Positions 1 to 11,900 of a stretch of 64,000 nucleotides of DNA are shown here, one piece after another (the stretch's first letter is position 1; each line of letters opens with the position of its first letter). Location: positions 113,800,230-113,864,229 of the forward strand of contig NC_056527.1 of the NCBI RefSeq assembly GCF_019175285.1, given 5' to 3'. This DNA comes from Sceloporus undulatus (lineage: Eukaryota; Chordata; Lepidosauria; Squamata; Phrynosomatidae). The notes beneath the pieces are model-generated. The model did no database searches and was not told the origin of the DNA. It saw only the letters and a program-made list of their open reading frames with translations. Both the position numbers and the translations under genes were made by a program.

Positions 1-190
1 ACCAAATGCAAGCTAAAAGAAAATGGTGAAAGAAAATTAAGCGAATCTTATAGATGAGTATCCAAGTATCCATGTGTGTGAATATTTTTGATGAGATCAA
101 CAGTTAAGGTAGTATTCAGAAGGTATTCGAAAGTAGTATTCATATTATGAAATATATGAAATTATATATAGCAATATATAGCAAAAAGGA

Positions 191-403
191 GAGGTCCAGC
201 ATAGCACAGTAGTTTGACTAGGACTCAGGAGACCAGGGTTCAGATCTTCACTCAGCCATGGAAACCCACTGGGTGACCTTCGGCAAGTCCCACTTGCTCA
301 GTTTCAGAGGAAAGCAAGGGCTAACCCCTTCCACACAAATCATGCCAAGAAAATCCTTGGATAGCATTGCCCTAACTGACTTGAAGGGACACAACAGCAA
401 GCA
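191..403 (+). mobile_element. tRNA-derived SINE (Sauria-SINE-like)
   Basis: Starts with a tRNA-like head (B-box-like GGTTCAGATC), continues with CCCACTGGGTGACCTTCGGC and ends TTGAAGGGACACAACAGC. It lies downstream of exon 2 of the left-edge V2R, within its intron 2. Confidence 0.75.
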
Positions 404-546
404 AACTGATTCTACTCAACAGCCTCCAGCTGGTTGGAAGCAAGGCACCAGTAAGCTTTCTTTTACTCTCAATCATCTCACTCAAACCATCACAATTATT
501 CCTAGAGTCACTACAATGAATAGGTGTGCTTATTCCACATCCCCAT

Positions 547-601
547 TCCTCCATCGATCAATCGATCAACTGATCCATCCATTCATTGATCCATCCATCT
601 A
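547..601. repeat. Short (ATCC/ATCG)n-like simple repeat
   Basis: Runs of CCATC, GATCAATCGATC and CCATCCATTC next to the exon 2 donor of the left-edge V2R. Imperfect. Confidence 0.6.
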
Positions 602-607
602 TCTTAC

Positions 608-3132
608 CTGTGGAATCTTATAGAGCCTTAAGATGTCTGCCATACGGAAAGAAATATCAGAAGTCATTCCTCCAACAACAGCTATTACATTTTTCCGGAT
701 ACCACATTCATAGTTGGGAGTCAAATCACCCAAACCGAAAAGCAAGTCCAGAGTAGCAGAATAGGTCATCTTTGCATCATTGTAGCTGTCAAAGATGTGG
801 AAGCCAAGTGTAATATTGGGCAACACTCTGGGGTTCTTGTTGACTTCGTTTACAGTAAATGCTAAGGCCAAGATGTGCTGGTAGAACTTGGTTATCATAC
901 TGTGAATAGAGTTAAAGTTCCTGTCATAATTACTGGTCAGTGTTATATCTAAACATGGAATCTAACCGTTTTGTCATTGAAAGGCATCTGAAAATCAAAG
1001 CAAAATAACTATTAACTAAATGTGTTAATTGATTCGCCTAATGCCCCATGTTTACACTGTCCCTGACACTTTGGAGAATAAAAGTTTTTTTTCCTTGTAT
1101 TTTCTGCCTTTGTTTTGGTATTGTATGTATTTATATCTGTCTGTGTACTTATTGTCTACAATCCCCCATCTAACCATGTTCACGTATGTGCATGATATAG
1201 ATAATATACTGTGCAGATAAAGCCTCAGGAAAATGTGTTTCAGATAATTATTTCAGAAACATGCCGTTTTCTCCCAGCATAAAAATACATAATGGATAAA
1301 ATCATCAAGATATAAGTCCCTGCAGAGACAAAGGAATGGAAATATGGGAAGATATGCCTACCTCCCTTCCAGATAGAAAAAAGTCAAATTCTGATAATGA
1401 AATATTGCAAATGTTTTGTTTTTCAACCCAGAATTAGTCCAAGAATTAAAACAAAAGAAAACAATTCTTGCAGCTATAAAGATGATTCAATCTGCTGAAC
1501 CACCTAAGCATTCGGCATATAAACCCAACCCTTCATTTTGGTTTTAGCATCCTGCATATATACTGCCTTAGGATCCTGCATATATACTCAATCCTTCATT
1601 TTGGTTTTAGCATCCTGCATATATACTCAGCCTTAGCATCCTGCAAATATATTCAGTCCCTCATTTTGGTCATCACATAGATTAATGTGACTAAGTGGAG
1701 GAATAAAAACTGGGCCAGCCTTTTCCAATAAGCCTAATGACATTTCTTCTTCCATTCTCAGTAGCAGAGTTTATCCAAATATTACCCTGGCACATTTTCT
1801 TTTGGGGGTGGGGAATGTCTTCTTCACTCTATTGATGGCAATCCATCTCAGTTTGGAGGAACAGCTGCAGAAGCACTAGGAGGAAAGGTTATCATAATTT
1901 TTAAAATGGCTTTATCCTGATTAGCCAAATTTAATCAGAATAAACTGAAGAGCACTATCCCATTGGCTGGAATCCTATGTGACCCCTACATTATATGTAG
2001 GGCCATAACTACTGTGCTGCATAGTGAATCCCAGCCTAATTCCACCAGTGACCACTTAGCGAGAGACAGGACTGGAGTGTGGCTTTGGTGTGGCTTCTGG
2101 ACTCTTAGGATGCATGTATCATTGAAACACCATACCTCCAAAGTTACTTGAAGCAGCTTTATTTTGGCCTGTCTGTATAGGGCCACCGTCACTGAGACTG
2201 ACAAGGATCCATTTCCCTATTGCTCATGAAGTGCCCACCACTTCCATGTACAATCTCTGATGTGACAGGCAGAAAGCAACAAAATGTTTTTATGTTTCCA
2301 TGAGAACTAAATATGAAATAGTTGTATACCTTGCAAAACAACTAAAAGTCATGCTATAATATTCTCCTTTCCATTATAAAATAATATTTTTACTTCCTGT
2401 CTCTAATCATTCCATACTGAGTACTTTTGTAACTATTTAAAGAGTTTTGCTTACTAATTCACTAAGCCTGTTGTCCATTCCCTCCGTAATCATTAAAAAA
2501 AACCCCAACAATTATTTGATTTCTCTCATGTTGGCATACATCGTAGTTGCCTGAATAGACCACTGTTGACCATTTTCAAATTTATTGTCCAAACTATGGG
2601 GGATGTTTACCAGACTTACATGCAAAATCAGTGCATATAATACTAAGTGTTAGCATTACCTCTTAATAGGAAGAATGTTCTCATTATGGTTCAGACATTT
2701 TTGTAGTCATGATAATGAAGATAAGACTCACAGAACTCCAGTGACTGAGAAAGGACATGTGGAGTCTGACACACTAGGTATTCATAAAAATTCTATTTCC
2801 TGCATTAAAAATCTATGTTTAGGCTTAAACAGAATGAAGCAATGCAAAGCTTACATTGGAACAGCAAAGTCCAGTTCCTCAGAAGGATGTTTTCTAAAGG
2901 AAATTTGACCCCAAAGGGCCATTATTTGAGAAGAAATTCCACCAATGACAAGGGCACCTGGTTGATACAATTCATGAGGAACAGCAAGGGCATCAGTGGT
3001 AGGGCATTTGGTTCTTTCTGTCCGGCACACAGTATAAAAATTTAGAAACAGTGACACCAAGAAGACCACTATGTTAAGATAGACTTTCCTTCTCAATGCA
3101 GATATTCCCATGCCCATTTGCAGTGTTATCAT
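608..3132 (-). CDS. V2R receptor, 5' part only (exons 1-2), other subfamily
   Basis: Class C vomeronasal receptor gene that runs off the left edge. Exon 1 is 2855-3132 (counted from the first in-frame Met; two more Met codons lie 15 and 21 nt downstream) and exon 2 is 608-899. Exon 1 gives a hydrophobic signal segment, then Cys-rich sequence and the motif YQPGALVIGGISSQ typical of the V2R N-terminus. Exon 2 reads KFYQHILALAF, then NPRVLPNITLGFHIFDSY and ends in ADILRLYKIPQ, all classic ligand-binding-domain motifs. Exon 2 is 292 nt, the same as in every other V2R here, with good GT and AG sites. Exons 3-6 must lie left of base 1. The sequence differs from genes A-F (which read [13 protein letters not shown]), so this is another V2R clade. 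Both exons are open; whether the whole gene is functional cannot be judged. Confidence 0.85.
1528..1672. repeat. Tandem repeat, about 63-nt unit, just over 2 copies
   Basis: The unit contains CTTCATTTTGGTTTTAGCAT and two sub-copies of CATCCTGCATATATACT. Two full copies and the start of a third (CCCTCATTTTGGTC) can be read. Confidence 0.8.
2062..2184. mobile_element. Half of a palindromic MITE
   Basis: Matches one arm of the full element at 36599-36833, including ATTGAAACACCATACCTCCA and the terminus GGCCTGTCTGTATAGGGCC. The other arm is missing. Confidence 0.7.
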
Positions 3133-4099
3133 GGCATCAAACTTCTAGCTACACTAGATGGCAGTACTCTGTCACAGTCAACAATGAGCAAAAGAATATC
3201 TGCTCTGACTTTAACATTGATACATGACTTGAGCCATCACTGAAATACAATGATTGGAAGTTATAACTGTGTAGTGCAACTAACTGAAATCTGTCCACTC
3301 TTGGCTACTAATTCCTGCTCTAAATAGGAAGCAGAGTCTGTCCAGTTTCTGAGATGTTAAGAATGTTGCCAACCATTTTCAAAGCTTCTGCTGAAGATTT
3401 CTCAAGGAGGTTCAATTACAGTGATTCTGATAGTTGCAGTACAGATAATTACCTCTGGTGCATTTGGTCTCTTAGGGATACTACTGGTAGAAAATGATCT
3501 TGTTTTTCTCCTCTGCATCAGCATGTCTACACAGGCCAAATGTCCTAGATTCCTTCCACCTTTGATTCACCCTGTCCGGTTGATGCTGGTCGAAAGGCCC
3601 AATTTCAGTGTGGCCTGTCCACATGTGTGATGGTCAACCCCACAGCAAATCCGAGCCATCCCTTCCTTAATGCATTTATTTTAAAAAACTTAGTATTTGC
3701 TCCAGATCTTCCCAGAAAATCTGGAGCACTCTGAAGCAATGCTAGGTGGTTTTCTACACTACATCCTGCTTTGCTTCCCATCACCAGCACCAAATGAGCA
3801 AGTACCTCCTCAGAGGTCAGAGTAAGGTATTAAAGTCATTCCTCACAGGGCATGGTTTCCAGACCCTTCACCATTTTAGTTGCCCTCCTTTGGACATGTT
3901 CCAGATTTTCAACCTGTTACCCTTCTGTGAACTGCCTTGAGTACCATGCCAGGAGAAAGGCGGGATATAAATGCAAAGCAATGCAATGCAATACAATACA
4001 TCATCCAATTGTTCATTGCCATGTAATAAGTCATGCATACTATCTGTTTACTAGCAGGTGCTGCTTTCCACAGAGCTGTGTACTTTTATGCTGATCTTT
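3133..4099. other. Spacer between left-edge V2R and VH segment
   Basis: The divergent 5' sides of the left-edge V2R (minus) and the VH (plus) face each other here. It contains a CR1 fragment on the minus strand (about 3848-3915, encoding [13 protein letters not shown]-like sequence) and a retroposon 3' tail on the plus strand (about 3925-4000: CTGCCTTGAGTACC, then GGCGGGATATAAAT). I see nothing identifiable in 3140-3840. Confidence 0.6.
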
Positions 4100-4133
4100 A
4101 TGTAAATGTTGGAACAACTTCCTCTTTAAATAA
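4100..4133 (+). promoter_or_regulatory. VH promoter: octamer-like box and TATA-like box
   Basis: ATGTAAAT at 4100-4107 differs by one base from the VH octamer ATGCAAAT. An AT-rich TTTAAATAA at 4125-4133 lies about 20 nt downstream, and the leader ATG is at 4203. The order and spacing fit a V-gene promoter. The single octamer change could weaken Oct binding; that is inference. Confidence 0.6.
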
Positions 4134-4202
4134 GTCATACGCACTTCATTTGCCCAAGAACTTTCCCAGTCAGCTCCCCACAAAGAAACAGGGAAAGAAG
4201 AG

Positions 4203-4887
4203 ATGTTTTGGTTTTCACTTGTTATCTTTTTAGCAGCTTCTGGAGGTATAGTTCTCTTTTCATATTGTTTCTGGTGTCTGCATTGCAGTTGTTTCTGGCT
4301 TATAGTGACCCTAAGGAAAACATATCCCAGGATTTTCTTGGCAAGATTTATTCAGAGGGGGGTTGCCTTTGCCTTCCTCCAAGGCTGAGAGAGTGTTGCC
4401 CAAGGTCACCCAGTGGGTTTTCATGGCCATGTGAGGATTTGAATCCCAGTCTTCCAGAGTCCTAGTCCAACTCTCATACCACAAGACCATGCTGGGTCTC
4501 TCTTTTTTCATAGGACTATTAGATTTTCAGAATTAATATGAAACACATCTCTTTAAACTGCTTTTTTTCCCTCCCAGATGTCCAGTCACAGATCCAATTG
4601 GTGGAATCTGGAGGTGATGTAAGAAAACCTGGACAGTCTCTCCTCATCTCCTGCCAAGCCTCTGGGTTCACCTTTGGAGATTACTGGATGTCCTGGATAC
4701 GACAAGCACCTAGGAAGGGCTTGGAATGGGTAGCACATATTCAATACTGGGCTGGTGATGCAAAATACTATGCCAACTCAGTGAAAGGGCGCTTCACCAT
4801 CTCCAGGGACAACCCTTCAAGCAAGTTATACCTGCAAATGAATGATTTGAAATCAGAGGACACAGCTGTATATTACTGTGCAAGGGA
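4203..4887 (+). CDS. Immunoglobulin-type VH gene segment (leader + V exon), intact
   Basis: Antigen-receptor variable segment. Leader exon 4203-4245 encodes [14 protein letters not shown] plus a split codon and ends at a GT donor (4246). The V exon starts at 4578 after a pyrimidine tract and AG; its 11-nt L-part 2 encodes DVQS, then framework 1 starts at 4589 (QIQLVESGG). Hallmarks are present in order: first Cys in LLISCQAS, Trp in [34 protein letters not shown], and YYCAR with the second Cys. There are no stops. The V exon is followed at once by a recombination signal. The sequence type is clan-III-like VH. The leader intron holds a SINE. It sits between V2R genes in opposite orientation, with no D, J or C segment in the window. 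It could be an outlying IGHV, an orphan copy, or a VH used at a T-cell receptor delta locus; sequence alone does not decide. Confidence 0.93.
4264..4497 (-). mobile_element. tRNA-derived SINE inside the VH leader intron
   Basis: Read on the minus strand: a tRNA-like head with a B-box-like GGGATTCAAATCC, the core ACCCACTGGGTGACCTTGGGC, and a tail resembling Bov-B 3' ends (Sauria-SINE-like). Both sides carry a similar CTCTTTT..CATA stretch (4252-4262 and 4500-4511), a likely target-site duplication. It leaves the leader donor and V acceptor untouched. Confidence 0.75.
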
Positions 4888-4926
4888 CACATTGAGAGGA
4901 AGGAAATCTGATACCAGACAAAAACG
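4888..4926 (+). promoter_or_regulatory. V(D)J recombination signal, 23-nt spacer
   Basis: Heptamer CACATTG (4888-4894; consensus CACAGTG, one mismatch), exactly 23 nt of spacer (4895-4917), nonamer ACAAAAACG (4918-4926; consensus ends CC, one mismatch). It directly abuts the V coding end. A 23-spacer is what VH segments carry. The heptamer mismatch is outside the first three bases, which matter most for cleavage, so the site may still work. Confidence 0.9.
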
Positions 4927-5929
4927 CCCTTTGCTTGCCTAAGCTTTCCACATTAATGCAGCAACGGTGAACTGAGCAGAGAAATGAGGAAGGGAAATAA
5001 CCCCTTGTTTTCCTGCAATGTCTGCAGTACATTAAAAAAAAGTCATCAGACTTTGCTTATGAGATTGTAACTAGCAGGATTCTATCAGTTAGGCCTTTAC
5101 ATGATGCAGTGTAATATGGAAGGAAAGAATATTAGAAAATATTCAAAACTAAATTAAAAGGTCAACAGACATAGTTGTCTTTCAGTGTTGAGAAAATCTG
5201 ATATGAAGAATCTGAATCAGAATCATCACAGAAGATCAGAACCTTCACAGTTTAGGGCTTATTCTGTGCTTTACAGAAGTGACTTAAATGAAAGAGCGTA
5301 TGGCTTCAGATTCCCATTCATTTTGGATTGTGGCATGTCTTGATGAGACACAGGCATGCATTTCCTTTTCTCAATAAAGATGAGTTCATGATTTCCTAGC
5401 ATGGCCTGCTAATCTTTCTTGATAAGACTGGGAGAAGTAATTCAATTTCAGTACCTCATCCTGATTCTATCATTCTCTCCCTGAATTAAAAGGCCTTGTC
5501 CCAGTGCTTCTCTTTTAACACAGTTTTAAAATTTGTATCTACCTTTCTCATGCTACAGAATCTACAGTGGCTTAAAACAAACAAAGCACAGCTAAATGGT
5601 ATTTGATGCAAAGGTTTTTAATAAACAAATAAATCACAGCTCTATTTAAAGACCACATTAAAAATTCAAACTAAACCAGATGTTTAATCATTTCCACAGT
5701 GTTCCACCATATACTGTATATATATTTCTTGCAATGCTTAAGATACTGGAAAGACTTCATTTATATTGCTGAGAGAAAACTTGGGAAATTATGAAATGAT
5801 ATGAAAATATAATAAATATAATAAAAGCATCTCATATTAATTCACTTGTATTGTAAAGATGCTGCCATACATGGATTTAGATATGGAACTAAACACGGTT
5901 GAGAAGAGGAGAGGGATAGAAGGAAGAAA
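4927..5929. other. Spacer: VH 3' side to gene A stop codon
   Basis: No gene. From about 5370 the sequence (TTTCCTAGCATGGCCTGCTAA, then AAAAGGCCTTGTC, then GTGGCTTAAAACAAA) recurs downstream of genes B, C and partly E, so it is the duplicated 3' flank of the array. It includes an old reversed retroposon tail around 5540-5640. Confidence 0.6.
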
Positions 5930-8900
5930 TCAGTAAGTACTAGGATTCTTTTTCCTCACCAGCTGATCCCTGGTATTCAGCTCGGGTCTCAATAAAACAA
6001 TGTACACTTTAGGAAGAAAAATGAAGCCCAACAATCCAGAGCTAGAGGCCAAGATGGAGAAGATCTCCACAGCCACCATGTATTTCCCTTTAGTGCTCAG
6101 GTAAGTGGGGACAAAGGACACCCAAACACTGCAAAAGACCAGCATGCTGAAGGTGATCAGCTTGGCTTCATTAAAAGTATCAGGCAACTTCCTGGCAAAG
6201 AAAGCAACAGTGAAGCTGATGAAGGCCAAAAGCCCCATGTAGCTGAGGACAATGTAGAACATCACATCTGAGCCTTCATTGCATTGCAATAGGATCTCTC
6301 CCATCTGGGAATGCTTGTCCCATTCTGGGAATGGGGGAGAGATGGCCAGCCATAAGACACAAATGACAATTTGAATGAGAGATGCAAAAATAATGACTGA
6401 GACTGCCAAATGCTTTCCTACCCATTTTCTCATCCTGTTTCCAGGTTTGGTGGCCATAAAGGCCAGGACCACTGTGAGAGTTTTGGCCAAAACTGATGAA
6501 ACAGCAATAGAAAAAACAATGGCAAACAAAGTTTGTCGGAGGATGCAGGACACAACCCCAGGTTTGCCAATGAAAAGCAAAGAACAGAGAAAGCAAAGGA
6601 GCAAAGAGAAGAGGAGGGTACAAGTGATGCTCCAGTTATTGGCTTTAATGATGGGAGTATTCTTGTTCTTGAAGAAGCTCCACATCATCACAACGGTTAT
6701 CAAGGAAGAGAAAAGAACTAAAGAAACCAAAACAATTCCCAAAGGCTCTTCAAATGACATGTAGTTTATATATTTGGGAATGCATTGATCTCGATTCTTG
6801 TTTGAATGCTGATCATCTGGACACATGTTGCACTCATCTGCATCTGGAAGCAGAAAATAAAGCATTTTTAAAATACCCTGGATTCTCTGTATAGCAAAAA
6901 TTGCCAATTTGTAGCATGAAAGGAGAGACCAAACATACAAAAAAATAATTTCACAAACATTACCCTTTAATTCAAAGATATAGCCATGTTAGTCTGTAGA
7001 ATCAGTATTTGTAAAGATCTTGTAACACCTTTCAGACCAAAGGTGCTACAAGATCTCTCCATATCATGACACTTGAAGTGCACTTGAGGTTGGATCCATT
7101 CAAAAGTAGGTGCCTGCATGTGTATCAATGGGATAAGCATCAGAGATCAGGAGCAGAATGTGAATTTTCTCTTATTAACCAAGCAGCAAAACCTATAGCT
7201 GGAAGGTCATGGCACACAAAATAATGCAAACTTAATATATTTTCACATGAGGGTATGCATGGCATTTACATAAATTCTTTGAAATATTATTATTATTAAC
7301 CTTTATTTATAAAGCGCTGTAAATTTACACAGTGCTGTACATACAATCTTTTAGTTAGACGGTTCCCTGCCCTCAGGCTTACAATCTAAAAAGACATGAC
7401 ACAAAAGAAGAAGGGAGTGGTGGTGGGGAATGGGATCAGGTCCAGCAGTTCTTCTTCATCTCCGAGGCCTGGACCAAGGCAGATGGAATGGAGGAAGGGC
7501 TTGGCTTCTTAATGGATGGTTAAAAGGAGGCTTCCTGGGACAGAGAGGGGCTCACCTCTGGGAATGCTTCTCTAAACAATATAGTCATTAACTCAGTTTT
7601 GAAACTGGGTAGAGAAGTGATGAGTTATATGAGAAATACAATGAAAACTATAAAAAAAGAGTTATATTAAGCCAGTGAATCTTTATGTTGGAGTGAAACA
7701 TTGAAAATTAATTGGATACCTAAATCATTACTGTCTCACAGTACACTATTTGTTCTAATTTATTCTTACTGATGAAAGTTTTTGTCTACTCATTAAAGGA
7801 AGGATGCATTTTTAATGGGAGATGACTTCTACATGCAATTAGTATATCTGCATTGGATGTGGACAACATCCTTGGTTAGGTGAGAGTTGCCATGTGTGTG
7901 ACTGACCCTTTTCTTTCATAAGTTCAGCCCTTTGCTTTCAAGAGCTCATTGCCTGGGTCAGAGGAACACTAACTAAGGGGTGAAAATAACCACCAGTTTG
8001 CGCAGCCATTGAGCTGGCTCTAGAGTGAGGCTTTTTCATGCCATAAGCTCTGGCGCCAGTCCGAAGCAAGCTTCCAGTTGCCCCAGTGCCCAGATGTGGG
8101 CCGACTTCCAGGCATTTTGGGGGTGGTTACACACTGCAAGCCCCCAACATGCTGGGAATCTGCTACAGGACCGTGGGAGAGCTACTAAAGCTAGCTTTGC
8201 TGTGGATGAAAAAAGGCCCTTTTTTTGACCGGCACCATGGCAGGTTGGGGTCCCACTACAACTTTAGGTGGGGCAGCTTCATGCCGCCCCATCCAGGCCG
8301 TCTATTTCAGCCCTAAGTAGGCAAAGGGAGATATCAGTGTCTCTTTACACTGAAGGGTTTCAACATGTCAAAAAGAAGAAGCTGTGAGGCCTCTATTGAG
8401 CAAAGAAAACTCCCTGACTCTCTCTGTGCTGGACAATTTTCAGTTTATGACCAACATTCCACATTTGACTTTTTAGACAGTTACAAACTATTATAGCAGT
8501 ATTGTAATTTCAACCATTCAGTATTTGGGGTTATTGTCCAGAATCTTATTTGGTATTAATGAATAAGTAAAGCACTTGTGCTCGCTTTATAGTTACAGTG
8601 CTGCGATGCACATAATGGCAATCCAGTGAGTTAAATGCTATATCCACTTAGTCCGTTCCCTTCCTGAAACTAATAATGATGAGCATATCATTTCTATAAT
8701 GGTTTATGTTGATGTGTATATCTTCAATTTCATGATTTCTAGTAAGATAATTAATTCCTCATTAATTCCATTTCACCTCAACAATGACAAAAGTTTAAAA
8801 CAAATAATTTATGATCACAAATACGTATAATGTCTTACTGTTGCGGCTTTCTCAATTTACCTGTCTCATTTGAAACCATTCCTTCAGGACACTGCGGACA

Positions 8901-11900
8901 GTCATAACAACAAAGTTCTTCCTCCTCACGCATGGCCTTGCTCTGTCCAGGATGGCAACCATCAACACATCTGGATCTGGGAGGCTTCTAGAACAAAAAG
9001 TACAGGAAACATGTGTTTAAGGGGAGACCACTTATTTTCCCCTAAACTCTAGTCTGTTGAGTTTCGTCATATAACAAAATTACATAATGTTGCCTAGCTC
9101 TTAGAATCCTTCATTTTCAACCTCATCTGGTGAAACATTTTTTTCCATCTCATGAATTTTTTAACTAATTCCTTCTTCCCAGAATTTGCTGCTCTGAAAC
9201 TCCAATGAAAAAGAGTTTGCGTAAGGAATTTCCTTCATTTTGATACAAAAGCAAATTAATCTTGTAGACCCACTACAAGCCAAAATGTCTAAAAGGAGGC
9301 TTCTGTACTTTGAATTTTTCATAAGGAAATCTCACTGCAGAAAAAAAAATAAACAACAACAACACGTTTATTGATTGGTAAGCTGAACATTTCAATGGAA
9401 AACAAAATACAATATATAAAATACAAGATAAAAAATATCTGCATACATGCAGAGATAAAACTGGATCATACTTAAAACTCAAATTGGGGGTTAAAACGAA
9501 TGCAGACTAAATAAAAGCAAATTTAATAATATGGGATACAAAATAAAATACTATGGTTTCTTTTCAGATCATATAAATAAACAATGCTCAGTAAAATGAA
9601 AGGCAGTAGGAAAAGGGCAAGTCCATAGTACATAATACAATCAAGAAAGCCAGAACCCTGAGTTTGCAAGACCTGAACAGTTTGTGACCATTGATGATCA
9701 GGGCTCTTGGAGATCTCCTACCGATAGGGTCATTGTAAAACGAAGTTGATAAGAGAATCAGCAAAAAGTACAATAACAAAATATTTCTCAACTGGGCAAA
9801 TTTTGCCAGCATAGAACAATTTAAATGGGGCATAATTGTGCTAGCACAGTACAATTTAAATGGGGCACTATTTATGGATTCCCCATCATCTGTTCAGTAT
9901 GAATCATTTGCATCTAAACATATCTGGCAATATCAGGAAAATAGTAATTAATCATAAAAAGATAAAGGTAGTCCCTTGACATGAATATCTAGGCATAACT
10001 GACTGTAGGTGGCTGTGCTCATTTCTGTTTCTAAGCCAAAGACTCAGCTTTATCTGAGGACTGCTCTGGTGCTCATGTGGCCAGCATGACTACACCAAAT
10101 GCTGTTACCTTCCCACTGAGAAGTGGTACCTATCTATCTACTTGCATTTGCATGCTTTCAAACTGCTAGCTTGGCAGAAGGTGGGACTAGTGACAGGAGC
10201 TCACTGTGTCATGAGGCACTTGGTCTTCAAACTGACAACCTTCTAATCATCTGCTCATCAGAATTGGCCTCTTAACCATTAAGTCATAATAATAAAAACA
10301 ATAATCATACCTTAATAAAAATCTGATTCCACACAATGGAGTTCTGATGGATAATGAAGTCTCTCCCCTTAGGAGACCGGGGGTCAGTCCATCCAATAGG
10401 CACTCTGTGCATGGACCGATTAGGAAAGGTGACTATGTTCATGATGTCATATCCAGTTTGCAACTCCCCATTTTCATCAAAAAATATTTCTTCTCCAGCA
10501 CTATTGTTGAAGCGAACGTTTTTCAGGAAGGAATGAAGCTAAAGGTGAGTGGGAAAGAAAAATATTTCAGGGTGAAAGGGTAGTGATAGGGGTCACTATC
10601 ATTTCTGCACAATTTGTGGACTTTATGTGCCATTGACTCAGCATTATCATGGACACTTCCCTGCTTATTAATCATGTATGATGAAAAGTCCTACCATTTT
10701 GTACAAATACCAGGAAGGTGAAATAGTTCAGAGTAAAGGCCTGAAGGCTCTTGACATTCCCAGCTAGAGTACACAGTCTGTTGGAAAAGCTGAGCTGTGA
10801 AGGATGTGGAGGAAGATGGACTCCCCACTTCCTTCATTTCCAGGGACAATTCTGTTAGAGCATTCAGACACCAGAGTGGATTAAGTTGGGGGGCTCTATT
10901 CCTAATTGTGGCCATATACATAAGTGGAGTTCATTACAGCACTAGGAAGAAAGGATTTAGAGAAGAGCAAGAGACTCTTCCTACCTGCCAGGGCTGGATA
11001 GTCTGAAAGTCCCATGTGCCTACATCTCTCCATGATTTATGCTTTGATCTTTCAGAAAGCAAGGCATGGAGAGCATGTGCAATGGCATAAACAGCATTGT
11101 AGATACTGTAACTCTGACCAGACATTCTCATTTCAAAGACAGATTCAGGCAGACTGCTCAGTTTCTCCTCCCCAGTACAGTTGGTTGTATTCCTCTTATA
11201 TAAAGTATATTCTGGGAATGAGCATACAAAGGCATTGTTCCAAAGGAGAGCTGCAACATAATCATGATTTTCACTTGGGTTTATTGTACTGAAATATTGT
11301 ATATACCCATCTATCTCTTTTGTGGGCAATGCAAAGGACAGAGTGCCATTCAAGGATCTTGGAGTGAAAAATTCACTTGAGATTGTGGATGTAAAGTCCC
11401 ACTGAGCTGTGATGATCCAAATTTTCTCTGTTGGCTTCATTTCAACAAACTCATTGAAATATAGAATCATCCGCAAGCCCTCCATAGATTGTGAACTCCC
11501 ATGAACAAGAATCACATCGGTTTCAGTAGATGCAAGAGTCAGACTTATTTTTGACAATTCATGATTGAGATCTATTTTTGTTCCTACATATCCTTTCCAG
11601 TGTGTGTTCATTGTTGGAATGATTTCCTTGAAAGCTAAACAAATGCTGCTCTGGAGTAGCTGAGGAATCAGAGTCCTCAATAACAATTCCCCACTATCAT
11701 CATCTGACGCAATGAGGCCAATCCAGGTCCATCCAAAATGCTTCAGCAGCTTTACAATTGCAAAATATTGCATATTTTCATTTGGAATCATTCGATAGAC
11801 AGAAGGGAACCGATCCTTATCTTTCAATGCAGGGTCAAAAGAGCCATAGCTGAGCTAAGGAGAAAACAATTATCTTTTTAGAGCCAAAAAACCCCCCTCA

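Larger units (their letters stand above)
900..2854 (-). other. Intron 1 of the left-edge V2R
   Basis: AT-rich intron. It holds a tandem repeat (1528-1672) and half of a palindromic MITE (2062-2184). I see no other exon-like sequence. Confidence 0.7.
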
